Assembly (NCBI RefSeq): GCF_014653175.1
Contig: NZ_BNAG01000001.1
Coordinates: 434,001-498,000, forward strand
Length of the DNA: 64,000 nt
Origin: Roseivirga thermotolerans
GTDB taxonomy: Bacteria > Bacteroidota > Bacteroidia > Cytophagales > Cyclobacteriaceae
Direction: 5' to 3'
The notes under the pieces were generated by a model. The model was not told the DNA's origin. It searched no databases and was given only the letters and a program-made list of their open reading frames with translations. Made by a program: the position numbers and the translations under genes. Numbering within the stretch: position 1 is the first letter of the stretch; the number at the start of each line of letters is the position of its first letter. Positions 28,500-36,581 of this stretch are shown in pieces.

Positions 28500-29246
28500 C
28501 TACTTAATTTCAAACTTAATGTCGATCTGAAAAAAGCCCTCCTGGGGTTTACCGTTGTAGCTGGCCGGCCTCCATTTTTTATAGGATCTAATTACGCGTA
28601 TGGCCTCAGAATCAAAAGCTTTACCCAGCGACTCCAACACTTTGAAGTTTTCCGTCTGTCCTTCTTCATTCACTTTAAAAAGAAGTTTCACATAACCCTG
28701 AATGGAATCTCCCAAGTGCTGAATAGGATACTTCAGCTGGCTATGGATATGGCTCATTAGTGCATCGGTATCTGGCAAAGGGCTAGCCCTAATGAGTATG
28801 TTCTTATCCACCAAATGATTGTCGTTCTGTGTAGGGCTTTGTCTGGGTATTTTTTTATTGCTTCGTATATTAGTTGCGGCAGGTACTGATGATAAGGTAT
28901 CGGCCAAAACAGAAGGCTGAACTCCCGAACTATCGACAACCACTGGTTCTTCGGTAGCTACCGTATCTGCAGGGATCACAAAAGGCGTTTCGGTCATTAT
29001 CTCCGGTTCGGGGGTTGTTTTTTGAAACAGCTCCGGATAAACCACATAGGTTGAAGTAGCCACTACAGCCACAGAAACCGTACTTACTACAGCCGATTTA
29101 ACAGCTGCCGTACCTTTGAGTACTGCAGAAGTGATTTTAGCTCCGGCCAAAACCTTGGAGTTCGCCACCACCTTACCAAAGTTCATGGTGCTTTTAATTT
29201 CAGCCGGACTCGGCATCTTAGCCTTACTTACAAACTTGTACTTCAT
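28500..29246 (-). CDS. TonB C-terminal domain protein in the anti-sigma position
   Basis: 248 residues. A basic N-terminal segment (MKYKFVSKAKMPSPAEIKS) of about 55 residues is followed by one membrane helix (SAVVSTVSVAVVATSTYVVYP). A Pro/Thr/Val-rich spacer comes next, and residues about 165-248 are a TonB C-terminal domain (GYVKLLFKVNEEGQTENFKVLESLG, YKKWRPASYNGKP). Its start overlaps the stop of the ECF sigma gene (4 bases). Genes in this slot normally encode the anti-sigma factor, but no FecR or zinc-finger anti-sigma domain is visible. The N-terminal tail may bind the sigma factor (inference). Confidence 0.78.
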   Translation of the reverse strand: MKYKFVSKAKMPSPAEIKSTMNFGKVVANSKVLAGAKITSAVLKGTAAVKSAVVSTVSVAVVATSTYVVYPELFQKTTPEPEIMTETPFVIPADTVATEEPVVVDSSGVQPSVLADTLSSVPAATNIRSNKKIPRQSPTQNDNHLVDKNILIRASPLPDTDALMSHIHSQLKYPIQHLGDSIQGYVKLLFKVNEEGQTENFKVLESLGKAFDSEAIRVIRSYKKWRPASYNGKPQEGFFQIDIKFEIK

Positions 29247-29806
29247 CGTGTACCTTGTCTAAATAACTTTTTCATTCGCTTCAACACCCTGTAAGTTCTG
29301 GTTTTGGCATTGCCTTCCGTGATATCCAAAATAAAGGCAATCTCCGCAAAGCTCTTTCCTTCAAAAAACCTCATTTCCACAAGTTCAAGATCTTTGGGTT
29401 TAAGTTTTTCCAGAATATCGGGCAACAGGGTAAGCCAGAGTTCTTTGTCGTTTTCTTCCAGCTCTATTTCAAAAGCAATATCATGCGTGGTGTAATTCTC
29501 CAGGCTCACCATCCTATTTTTCTGCTTAGCCCTAAAGTAGTCATAACAACAGTTAATGGCTATTCGGGTAATCCAGGCAGAAAACGGATAGCCTTTATAT
29601 TCGAACTTGTGAATATTGGCCAAGGTCTTGCTAAAAGCCTCCGAGGTAATCTCGCCAGTTAGCTCCACATCCTGAACCCTGGCAAAAACCAACCGAAAAA
29701 TCTGCTCATAGTACTTCTCATACAAGGGCTTAAAGTAGGTCTTGTCTTCCTTCGACTTCTCTATCAGCTCTATTTCAGTAAGCTCAGAATATTTTGTTTT
29801 GGTCAA
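29243..29806 (-). CDS. ECF RNA polymerase sigma factor
   Basis: 187 residues. Sigma region 2 spans about 20-90 (FKPLYEKYYEQIFRLVFARV, then FSAWITRIAINCCYDYFR). Region 4 spans about 128-180 (KDLELVEMRFFEGKSFAEIAFIL, then EGNAKTRTYRVLKRMKK). The best start is TTG at 29806, as no ATG is nearby in frame. It is cotranscribed with the TonB-domain protein downstream, so the pair likely forms a membrane-linked signalling unit. Target promoters are not evident. Confidence 0.88.
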   Translation of the reverse strand: MTKTKYSELTEIELIEKSKEDKTYFKPLYEKYYEQIFRLVFARVQDVELTGEITSEAFSKTLANIHKFEYKGYPFSAWITRIAINCCYDYFRAKQKNRMVSLENYTTHDIAFEIELEENDKELWLTLLPDILEKLKPKDLELVEMRFFEGKSFAEIAFILDITEGNAKTRTYRVLKRMKKLFRQGTR

Positions 29807-29983
29807 TGTCTCGATCAGGGTAGTAGAGTCTTCGTTTGAGATTTTGCTAGAATAACGCCCGCGCCATTAAAAGAAACAGTCGGTAAATAACTAATTGAGG
29901 TTGGTATTGCAGCCCCATGTTAGTAATATATGTTCAAGTTAAACCAAAAATGTAAGAGTGGCGTTGTGTAAGAACTCGAAACC

Positions 29984-30006
29984 GGAGCAGCACCCCTGTG
30001 GCTGCT
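29984..30006 (+). promoter_or_regulatory. Hairpin in the leader of the VWA/AAA+ operon
   Basis: GAGCAGC (29984-29990) pairs with GCTGCTC (30000-30006) across a 9-base loop, 30 bases before the ATG at 30036. No T tract follows, so it is not a simple terminator. It lies in the 229-base region between the divergent sigma-factor gene and this operon, in which no other feature was seen. Confidence 0.4.
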
Positions 30007-30035
30007 CAAACAACCAATAGCGAAGACTAAAACTC

Positions 30036-31133
30036 ATGAAGGGATATCGGTTCTCAAAATACATTCCTCAAAAAGCTCAGGGAGAATCTGCTTTCGATAA
30101 TCTGCTGAATATTTTTCTGCAGCTAGTCAGTATTACCGGTGGCGATGTGGCTGAAGCTCTGGCCTGGTTGACCAACCTGGACAAACAGTACAACCTGACG
30201 GATGGCCAATATGGAATGGGTGATTTTATTGAAGACCTGAAAGACAAGGGATATATTACCGAAGAAAATCAGGAGGGTAAGTTTGAGGTAACCGGAAAAA
30301 CCGGACAACAGATTCGAAAATCGGCCTTGGAAGAGATCTTTGGTAAGCTTAAAAAATCGGGCAAGGGGCAACATAAAACTAACTTTTCGGGTACTGGTGA
30401 TGAACTAGGCACGGACAGAAGGCCCTTTGAGTTTGGCGACTCACTTCAGCAAATTGCCATGACCGATTCCCTGAAGAACGCGCAGATCAACCATGGGTTC
30501 GGAGACTTTTTAATGACCGAAAACGATCTGGAGGTAGTAGAAACAGAGTATAAAACGCAGACATCTACCGTACTGATGATCGATATCTCTCACTCCATGA
30601 TCCTTTATGGAGAAGATCGTATTACGCCCGCTAAAAAAACAGCCATGGCACTGGCCGAACTGATTACCACCAAGTATCCAAAAGATACGCTCGATGTAAT
30701 AGTATTTGGTAATGATGCCTGGCAAATAGACATTAAAGACCTGCCCTACCTGCAAGTAGGGCCTTACCATACCAATACAATTGCCGGCCTTGAGCTGGCC
30801 ATGGATATTTTGAGGAGAAGGAAAAATGCCAATAAGCAGATTTTTATGATTACCGATGGCAAGCCTACCTGCATGAAGGTGGGTATTAAGTATTACAAAA
30901 ATGCTTTTGGCTTAGACCCAAAAATTTTAAACAAAACCCTAAACCTGGCTACGCAATGCCGAAGGTTACACATTCCTGTTACCACCTTTATGATTGCTTC
31001 AGACCCATATCTGAAAGAATTTGTACAGGAGTTTACCAAAACTAACAACGGCAACGCCTACTACAGCAGCCTGAAAGGTTTAGGACATTTGATTTTCGAA
31101 GACTACAAACGCAACCGTAGAAAAAATTTCTAG
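30036..31133 (+). CDS. VWA domain protein (chelatase/MoxR-partner type)
   Basis: 365 residues. The N-terminal half (1-170) is charged and helical, with no recognised domain. The C-terminal half is a von Willebrand A domain with a complete metal-binding (MIDAS) set: DISHS near residue 186, a threonine in the TNT segment near 247, and MITDGKPT near 275. Such proteins pair with MoxR or Mg-chelatase-like AAA+ ATPases to insert metals or remodel targets. The AAA+ partner starts one base after this stop. Confidence 0.88.
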   Translation: MKGYRFSKYIPQKAQGESAFDNLLNIFLQLVSITGGDVAEALAWLTNLDKQYNLTDGQYGMGDFIEDLKDKGYITEENQEGKFEVTGKTGQQIRKSALEEIFGKLKKSGKGQHKTNFSGTGDELGTDRRPFEFGDSLQQIAMTDSLKNAQINHGFGDFLMTENDLEVVETEYKTQTSTVLMIDISHSMILYGEDRITPAKKTAMALAELITTKYPKDTLDVIVFGNDAWQIDIKDLPYLQVGPYHTNTIAGLELAMDILRRRKNANKQIFMITDGKPTCMKVGIKYYKNAFGLDPKILNKTLNLATQCRRLHIPVTTFMIASDPYLKEFVQEFTKTNNGNAYYSSLKGLGHLIFEDYKRNRRKNF

Positions 31134-31134
31134 C

Positions 31135-32658
31135 ATGAACTACAAAGCATTGACCCCAGATAAATTACTGAAAATAAAGACCCTGGGCGAATTGAAGGCC
31201 GCTGGCTACCGCAGCCAGTCGGTGAAAGAAGAGTTAAGAGATAACCTGATTGACAAGCTGAGAAAAAAGGAGCCTACGTTTGAGGGCATTTGGGGCTATG
31301 AAGACACCGTAATCCCGGATATTCAACGGGCAATTCTCTCCATGCACAACATGAACCTTCTGGGTCTCAGAGGGCAAGCTAAAACACGCATTGCCCGACA
31401 AATGACTGAACTTCTCAATGAATACATTCCCGTAATAAAAGGAGCTGAACTGAACGATGACCCACTAATGCCCATTAGTAAGTTTGGCCGTGAGCAGGTG
31501 CTGGCCAACGGAGACAACACCGAGATAGACTGGTTACACAGATCCGAACGATATGCCGAAAAGCTAGCCACTCCTGATGTATCCATTGCCGACTTAATTG
31601 GAGATGTCGACCCTATTAAAGCGGCCTCTCTCAAACTCCCCTATTCTGATGAGCGCGTGATTCATTACGGACTGGTGCCGCGTTCGCACCGGTGCATATT
31701 TGTGATTAACGAATTGCCCGATCTTCAGGCTAGAATTCAGGTGGCCCTTTTCAATATTCTGCAAGAAGGAGATATACAAATTCGAGGGTTTAAATTACAT
31801 CTGCCTCTGGATATTCAGTTTGTGTTTACAGCCAACCCTGAAGATTACACCAACCGAGGCAGCATAGTAACACCCTTAAAAGATAGAATTGATAGTCAGA
31901 TTATTACACACTACCCAAAATCGAGAGACATAGGCAAGCAAATTACCGTACAAGAGGCGCGCATAAAGGCTCTTCAGAAAGAAATAGTGGTGGTAAACGA
32001 GCTGTCGCAAGACCTTATCGAACAGGTGGCCATTGAGGCCAGAAGCAGCGAATACGTAGACGAAAAAAGTGGTGTTTCGGCAAGACTCACTATTTCTGCC
32101 TACGAAAACCTAATTAGTGCTGCCGAACGAAGGGCTCTCCTAAACAATGAGCCACAGACTTATGTAAGGGTTTCTGACTTCATAGGCATTATACCGGCCA
32201 TAACAGGAAAGGTAGAACTTGTTTATGAAGGAGAACAAGAGGGAGCAGGCCTGGTGGCTCATAGCCTGGTGGGTAAAGCCGTTCGCACTTTGTTTACAGA
32301 TTATTTTCCTAAACCGGACGATAAAAAAAAGGAACAAAAAAGTAATCCGTACAAGAGCATTATCGACTGGTTTGGAGAAGGTTACACACTAGACCTTCCC
32401 CATGATTTGAACCAAACAGAGTACGCAAAAGCCCTAAAGGCAATACCCGGCCTGCAGGAATTGGTAAAGAAACATCACCCTAAGGCAAACAAGCATGAAC
32501 AACTTTTTCTAATGGAATTTGTGCTGCATGGTTTGGCCGAGTACAGTAAACTCAGCAAGTCTCCATTGGATACCGGCACACGATTCAAAGACCTGCTCAG
32601 CAGCATGTTTTCAATGCCCGATTTTGATGACTTTGACGAGGACGAAAACGATAACTAA
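31135..32658 (+). CDS. AAA+ ATPase related to magnesium chelatase subunit I / MoxR
   Basis: 507 residues. Walker A is a variant, LLGLRGQAKTRIARQM (GLRGQAKT, near residue 78). A long insert follows, then Walker B-like CIFVINELPDLQ (near 190), in which Asn replaces the usual acidic residue before Glu. FVFTANPEDYTNRGSIVTPLKDRID (near 235) is the sensor-1 and arginine-finger region typical of the ChlI/BchI group. The last residues are acidic (DFDDFDEDENDN). Together with the VWA protein it is a two-component AAA+/VWA machine. A chlorophyll role is not indicated, because no pigment genes are near. Confidence 0.85.
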   Translation: MNYKALTPDKLLKIKTLGELKAAGYRSQSVKEELRDNLIDKLRKKEPTFEGIWGYEDTVIPDIQRAILSMHNMNLLGLRGQAKTRIARQMTELLNEYIPVIKGAELNDDPLMPISKFGREQVLANGDNTEIDWLHRSERYAEKLATPDVSIADLIGDVDPIKAASLKLPYSDERVIHYGLVPRSHRCIFVINELPDLQARIQVALFNILQEGDIQIRGFKLHLPLDIQFVFTANPEDYTNRGSIVTPLKDRIDSQIITHYPKSRDIGKQITVQEARIKALQKEIVVVNELSQDLIEQVAIEARSSEYVDEKSGVSARLTISAYENLISAAERRALLNNEPQTYVRVSDFIGIIPAITGKVELVYEGEQEGAGLVAHSLVGKAVRTLFTDYFPKPDDKKKEQKSNPYKSIIDWFGEGYTLDLPHDLNQTEYAKALKAIPGLQELVKKHHPKANKHEQLFLMEFVLHGLAEYSKLSKSPLDTGTRFKDLLSSMFSMPDFDDFDEDENDN

Positions 32659-32674
32659 GGCATTGGCATAAAAC

Positions 32675-32773
32675 GAGGCTGCCTCAAAAGCTTCAAGACT
32701 CGTTATTCTGAACTTGTCTACCAACAGGCAAGCAAGTTGAGGATGACGCTCACATGGCTTTTGAGGTAGCCTC
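32675..32773. repeat. 99-base nested inverted-repeat element after the AAA+ gene
   Basis: Outer arms of 17 bases (32675-32691 and 32757-32773) pair with one mismatch (GAGGCTGCCTC against GAGGTAGCCTC). Inside, CGTTATTCTGAACTTG pairs imperfectly with CAAGTTGAGGATGACG. It lies between two convergent genes and can fold as one long hairpin. The inner part resembles dispersed CGTCATCCTGAACTTG-type repeats found in many bacterial genomes. Confidence 0.65.
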
Positions 32774-32783
32774 TTTCTTTTAT

Positions 32784-34253
32784 TTACGGAGACATGGCCT
32801 TGTCTAGTCCCACTCCTCTTAGCTGTTGAATTTCATTGTAGATAATATCTCCTGAAGATGGCCGCGAAGCCTGGGAGTTAAAAATCCTTCCCTCTTTGTC
32901 TACAAGTATATACCTCGGAATGCCCTTGATTTTGTACAGGTCAGTGATAGACGTATCCCAACCCTCACCGCCAAAGAGGTTAACACCTTTGTCAATCTCA
33001 TACTTTACCACATCTTTCTCCCACTTTTCCTTAGCTTTTGGGTCATCGATAGAGACATACAGCCAAACCACATCATCGGCATCTTTCAAGCGCTCTTTTA
33101 GTTTCTTGGAGCTGGGAAACTCGGCAATGCAAGGCCCACACCAGGTAGCCCAAACATCTATATACACCACTTTCCCTTTAAAATCGCTCAATGAAACCTC
33201 TTTGCCCTCTATGGAGGTATATGTAAAATCGGGAGCCGGCTGCCCCTTTCTGAGTGGCTCCCATGAAGCATAGAGAGGAATAATTTCATCAGCTACTTCT
33301 CCATTGGGATAATTGGCCAGAAACTCCTCTTTAACCTCCCAGGCCCCATCAATACCCAACGACATCAGCAATTGACTTACATAAGAGCCCAATATGTATT
33401 CTTTAAACTTAGGCGGAATTTCTGCATTATCGCGAGTGCGTTCGTAGAGTTTTACCCAGTTGGATTGGTCGCTATACCAAGGCACCTCCTCTGTCCCAAG
33501 ATCGGCAGCGCTGTGAGTAACATACCCGGAAATAAGATTACCAAAAGTCAATGACACCACTGCGCCATCGTCCATTTTAAAGGCCTGTTCATATCGGTCT
33601 TCTATAGGAGCTTTAAATTCCGGATCCTCAGGTTTTTTAATTCTGTAATTATAGTAACTCTCAAAAGAGCCAAGTTGCATAATATATCTGGCCCAGGCAT
33701 CGGCCATCATTGCTGTTTTAAATTCACCTGTCACCTCAGTACTCTCCGCAATCAGGTTTTCCTTTTTGACCTTCACTTCGTGCATTGCCGATTGAAACTC
33801 TTCCCATGGCAGAGAATATATACCATGCTCCAGCTCTTTTTCAGAGACCGCCTTTTTCAACGAATCGTCCAGAAGACTCATCTGATCCATTAGTTTCATA
33901 AAAACAGCTCCATCGCCATCATAGCTAAAGTCAAATTCGTCTTCTTGCTTATTCACTTTCAAAACCAGGTCTTTGCCCGGCTCTAAATACAAAACCTTAA
34001 AAAACTCACCTCCCAGCACAACCATTTTAGGGCCCTTCAGAGGTATGGAAATGTGCTGATCATTAGCTCCTTCCTCAAAATGAAACTTAATCTCCGGCTC
34101 GGCCATAAAGCTCGATGCCAGCCGCACATAGTATTCTTTTTTAGGGTCTGCTTCTTCTACCTGAATGATAAGTGTCATTTCATTCTTAGGTTTGTGCTGG
34201 CAGGCCGAAAAAATCAAAACGATCAGTATAAAAAATAGGTTTAGCTTAAACAT
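32784..34253 (-). CDS. TlpA-like thioredoxin domain lipoprotein
   Basis: About 489 residues from ATG 34253. An upstream ATG adds 8 residues in front of the signal and is less likely. The signal is FKLNLFFILIVLIFSACQHK, with lipobox FSAC. The N-terminal ~330 residues are mixed helix/strand and not recognised beyond the thiol:disulfide lipoproteins of Bacteroidota. The last ~150 residues are a TlpA/AhpC-like thioredoxin with APDFTYTSIEGKEVSLSDFKG and active site WATWCGPC. It probably reduces or exchanges disulfides in the envelope; the partner is unknown. Confidence 0.88.
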   Translation of the reverse strand: MFKLNLFFILIVLIFSACQHKPKNEMTLIIQVEEADPKKEYYVRLASSFMAEPEIKFHFEEGANDQHISIPLKGPKMVVLGGEFFKVLYLEPGKDLVLKVNKQEDEFDFSYDGDGAVFMKLMDQMSLLDDSLKKAVSEKELEHGIYSLPWEEFQSAMHEVKVKKENLIAESTEVTGEFKTAMMADAWARYIMQLGSFESYYNYRIKKPEDPEFKAPIEDRYEQAFKMDDGAVVSLTFGNLISGYVTHSAADLGTEEVPWYSDQSNWVKLYERTRDNAEIPPKFKEYILGSYVSQLLMSLGIDGAWEVKEEFLANYPNGEVADEIIPLYASWEPLRKGQPAPDFTYTSIEGKEVSLSDFKGKVVYIDVWATWCGPCIAEFPSSKKLKERLKDADDVVWLYVSIDDPKAKEKWEKDVVKYEIDKGVNLFGGEGWDTSITDLYKIKGIPRYILVDKEGRIFNSQASRPSSGDIIYNEIQQLRGVGLDKAMSP

Positions 34254-34335
34254 AGGGATGTAATTGTGTGAAAACATTCTATAAGTTATTAATAATCAGG
34301 CACAAGAAAAACTCAAAAATCAAAATCCAAATGCT

Positions 34336-34983
34336 TTGAATCCAAAAGAATTGAGCATACTTGCCCGGCAGGGCGAAGGACAAAGTCTGGAGTTTAAAAA
34401 AAAGGCCAACCACCCCGATAAGATAGTGAGGGAGTTGGTAGCCTTTGCCAATTCTGCAGGAGGTGTATTGCTTTTGGGGGTAGATGACGATGGCACTCTC
34501 AGTGGAACGCGGGATATTGAGGATGAGGCATTTGTGATTGAGAAGGCTATTAAAGAGCTCATCAGGCCTCAACTTCCGTATGAGGTATCGCTTGTTGCTC
34601 TCACCGAAAAAAAGGGAGTGGCCGTATTTAAAATTCCGGAAAGTCGGAAGAAACCTCATTTTGTAAGGGAGCACCCCGGCACACGAAAAGGAGTGGCTTA
34701 TGTGCGGGTGAAAGATGAGAGCATAAAGGCTAGTCGTGAAATGCGTGAGATTATGCAAAGGAGGCTGCGCAACAAAGACATTCAATTTACCTATGGCGAG
34801 CAGGAAAAAGTTCTGCTCAACTATTTGGCCGAGCATGAACACGTTAGCCTGATTGATTTCGTTAGGTTGGTGCGCGTGCCTAAATTTGTAGCCTCCAGAA
34901 CTCTGGTACGGCTGGTATTGGCCAATGTTATTGACATTGTTCCTACCCCAAAAGGAGATATTTATATGGCTAAAACAACTTAA
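34336..34983 (+). CDS. AlbA_2 (Schlafen-type) putative DNA-binding protein
   Basis: 215 residues. Residues about 10-130 form an AlbA_2 domain: GEGQSLEFKKKANHPDKIV, then the motif VAFANSAGGVLLLGVDDDG. The C-terminal ~70 residues look like a winged helix (EKVLLNYLAEHEHVSLIDFVRLV). The start is TTG 34336; there is no in-frame ATG before an upstream stop at 34282. It lies 3 bases ahead of the SYLF gene, so the two are cotranscribed. Function is not established. Confidence 0.82.
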   Translation: MNPKELSILARQGEGQSLEFKKKANHPDKIVRELVAFANSAGGVLLLGVDDDGTLSGTRDIEDEAFVIEKAIKELIRPQLPYEVSLVALTEKKGVAVFKIPESRKKPHFVREHPGTRKGVAYVRVKDESIKASREMREIMQRRLRNKDIQFTYGEQEKVLLNYLAEHEHVSLIDFVRLVRVPKFVASRTLVRLVLANVIDIVPTPKGDIYMAKTT

Positions 34984-34986
34984 ATC

Positions 34987-35538
34987 ATGAGAAAGATTAC
35001 TGTTTTAATTCTGGTTGTAGGCTTTTTTTTCTCGGCCCTTAACACCTCTGTGGCTCAGAGGAGAAAAAAGGAAAAATACGATGTAAAAGCGGCTGCAACT
35101 ACCATAGCTGATTTTAAGAAAGCCGATGCGGGCATTGCGGCCTTCTTCAATAACTCCTATGGCTACGCGGTGTTTCCCTCTATTGGCAAAGGAGCCATAG
35201 GGGTTGGAGGCGCAGCCGGTAAGGGAGTTGTCTATCGCAATGGTGAAGTTACCGGAGGGGTGAACATGACCCAAATTTCTATAGGTTTTCAGTTTGGCGG
35301 ACAAGCCTACAGTGAGGTGATCTTTTTTGAAGATGCTGATGCCTATACTCGATTCATTGAAAACGAGCTGCAATTGGCCGCCCAGGCATCGGCTGTTGCA
35401 CTAAAATCCGGAATAAGTGCGAATGCCAAATATACGGATGGGGTAGCCGTGTTCACTATGGCTAAAGGAGGTCTGATGTATGAAGCCTCTATTGGTGGAC
35501 AGAAGTTTAAGTTTATTCCGCTCGATAAAGTGAGATAA
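34987..35538 (+). CDS. SYLF (YSC84-like) domain exported protein
   Basis: 183 residues with signal peptide KITVLILVVGFFFSALNTSVA. The mature part is a SYLF domain with YGYAVFPSIGKGAIGVGGAAGKG, VYRNGEVTGG and AVFTMAKGGLMYEASIGGQKF. SYLF domains bind lipids in the proteins studied. The protein is predicted to be periplasmic or membrane-associated. It is followed by a bidirectional terminator. Confidence 0.88.
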   Translation: MRKITVLILVVGFFFSALNTSVAQRRKKEKYDVKAAATTIADFKKADAGIAAFFNNSYGYAVFPSIGKGAIGVGGAAGKGVVYRNGEVTGGVNMTQISIGFQFGGQAYSEVIFFEDADAYTRFIENELQLAAQASAVALKSGISANAKYTDGVAVFTMAKGGLMYEASIGGQKFKFIPLDKVR

Positions 35539-35590
35539 AATTGAGTCGTCCGACCGCTTTGAGAAGCAGAACGGCTCCATCCCAAAATAA

Positions 35591-35616
35591 AAGCCACTCT
35601 TTTCAGAGTGGCTTTA
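35591..35616. terminator. Bidirectional terminator
   Basis: AAGCCACTCT (35591-35600) is perfectly complementary to AGAGTGGCTT (35605-35614) around the loop TTTC. It sits between the convergent SYLF and YbjQ genes. In the minus direction a T-rich tract (TTTTATTTT) follows. Confidence 0.75.
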
Positions 35617-35655
35617 CGGATAGAAAACACTTGTTAAACTAGACTATATCACAAG

Positions 35656-35979
35656 TTATTTTTCGTAAGTCACAGCCGTGCCGCTGGCGGTTACCATTAG
35701 CATGCTTGCGTTATGACCAATGGTCTCATAATCCAAATCAATGCCCACTACCGCATTGGCTCCTAAAGATTGAGCGTTGTATTGAAGCTCCTTAAGAGCC
35801 CCATCTTTTGCTTCTCTCAAAACCCGCTCGTAAGTGCCCGAACGCCCTCCTACCAAGTCCGTAATACTGGCAAAAATGTCTTTAAACAAGTTGGCACCTA
35901 TTATGGCTTCGCCCGTTACTACTCCATGATATTTGGTAATGGTGTGTCCTTCTATAGAAGGGGTTGTAGATAAAATCAT
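35656..35979 (-). CDS. YbjQ family (DUF74) protein
   Basis: 107 residues, the usual length. The family pattern is clear: [33 protein letters not shown], then [24 protein letters not shown]. Members are small cytosolic pentameric proteins annotated as heavy-metal-binding, without a proven role. It is the gene after the DUF985 gene on the minus strand. Confidence 0.92.
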   Translation of the reverse strand: MILSTTPSIEGHTITKYHGVVTGEAIIGANLFKDIFASITDLVGGRSGTYERVLREAKDGALKELQYNAQSLGANAVVGIDLDYETIGHNASMLMVTASGTAVTYEK

Positions 35980-36024
35980 CTGTTAGCTATTTTGTTTACT
36001 TTCTGGGTTCTCTTTAGCAGAAAA

Positions 36025-36531
36025 CTATGACTGATTATTCGTGAACCGGTCAATTAGGGTTTGATGCTGCGGATAAGCGGACGATAGTTCGGTGCGATCG
36101 GCCAATTCAAAATCTTCGAACTCAAAGCCGGGAGAAACAGTACAACCCACCAACACATAATCTGCCTCTATGACCTCTGCTGCAAACCAGGTGCCACGCG
36201 GAATTACCAACTGAAAGCTTTGCGACCTCTCCAGGTCAGGCCCCAACACGTGCTCAGAGGTAGTGCCATCCTTATGAATAAAATGCACCTTTACTGATCC
36301 TCCGAAATGATAATGCCAGATTTCATCTGACGCCAACCGATGAAAGTTAGAAACACTTTCTACGGTCAATAAAAAATAAATAGACGTACCAAATACCCTC
36401 CCTGTTTTGTACCGGTCCGGAAGCTTAGTTTCATGGAGTTTTTCTTTAGATCGATAGGTTTCTGCAAAAAAACCTCCTTCGGGATGCTTTTCAAGATTGA
36501 GTTTTTCAATCCAATACTGCGCGTTTTTCAT
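36025..36531 (-). CDS. DUF985 cupin protein
   Basis: 168 residues forming one cupin barrel. The family N terminus is LEKHPEGGFFAETYRS. The cupin motifs are SDEIWHYHFGGSVKVHFIH (metal-type histidines) and LVGCTVSPGFEFEDFELAD at the C terminus. DUF985 proteins are often labelled isomerase- or epimerase-like because of their fold; the substrate is unknown. It sits just upstream of ybjQ on the minus strand. Confidence 0.87.
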   Translation of the reverse strand: MKNAQYWIEKLNLEKHPEGGFFAETYRSKEKLHETKLPDRYKTGRVFGTSIYFLLTVESVSNFHRLASDEIWHYHFGGSVKVHFIHKDGTTSEHVLGPDLERSQSFQLVIPRGTWFAAEVIEADYVLVGCTVSPGFEFEDFELADRTELSSAYPQHQTLIDRFTNNQS

Positions 36532-36581
36532 CTATACATGAGTTGAGAGGCTTGAAAGATGCTAAATGAAACGCAGATTTG

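Noticed and set aside
30036-32658. Magnesium chelatase for chlorophyll synthesis
   Set aside because: Only an I-like ATPase and a VWA protein are present; no H subunit or pigment gene is near, and the sequences fit the broader MoxR/VWA type.
34279-34842. A 187-codon minus-strand frame over the AlbA_2 gene
   Set aside because: The plus strand has a clear AlbA_2 domain and coupled neighbour; the minus frame has no motif.
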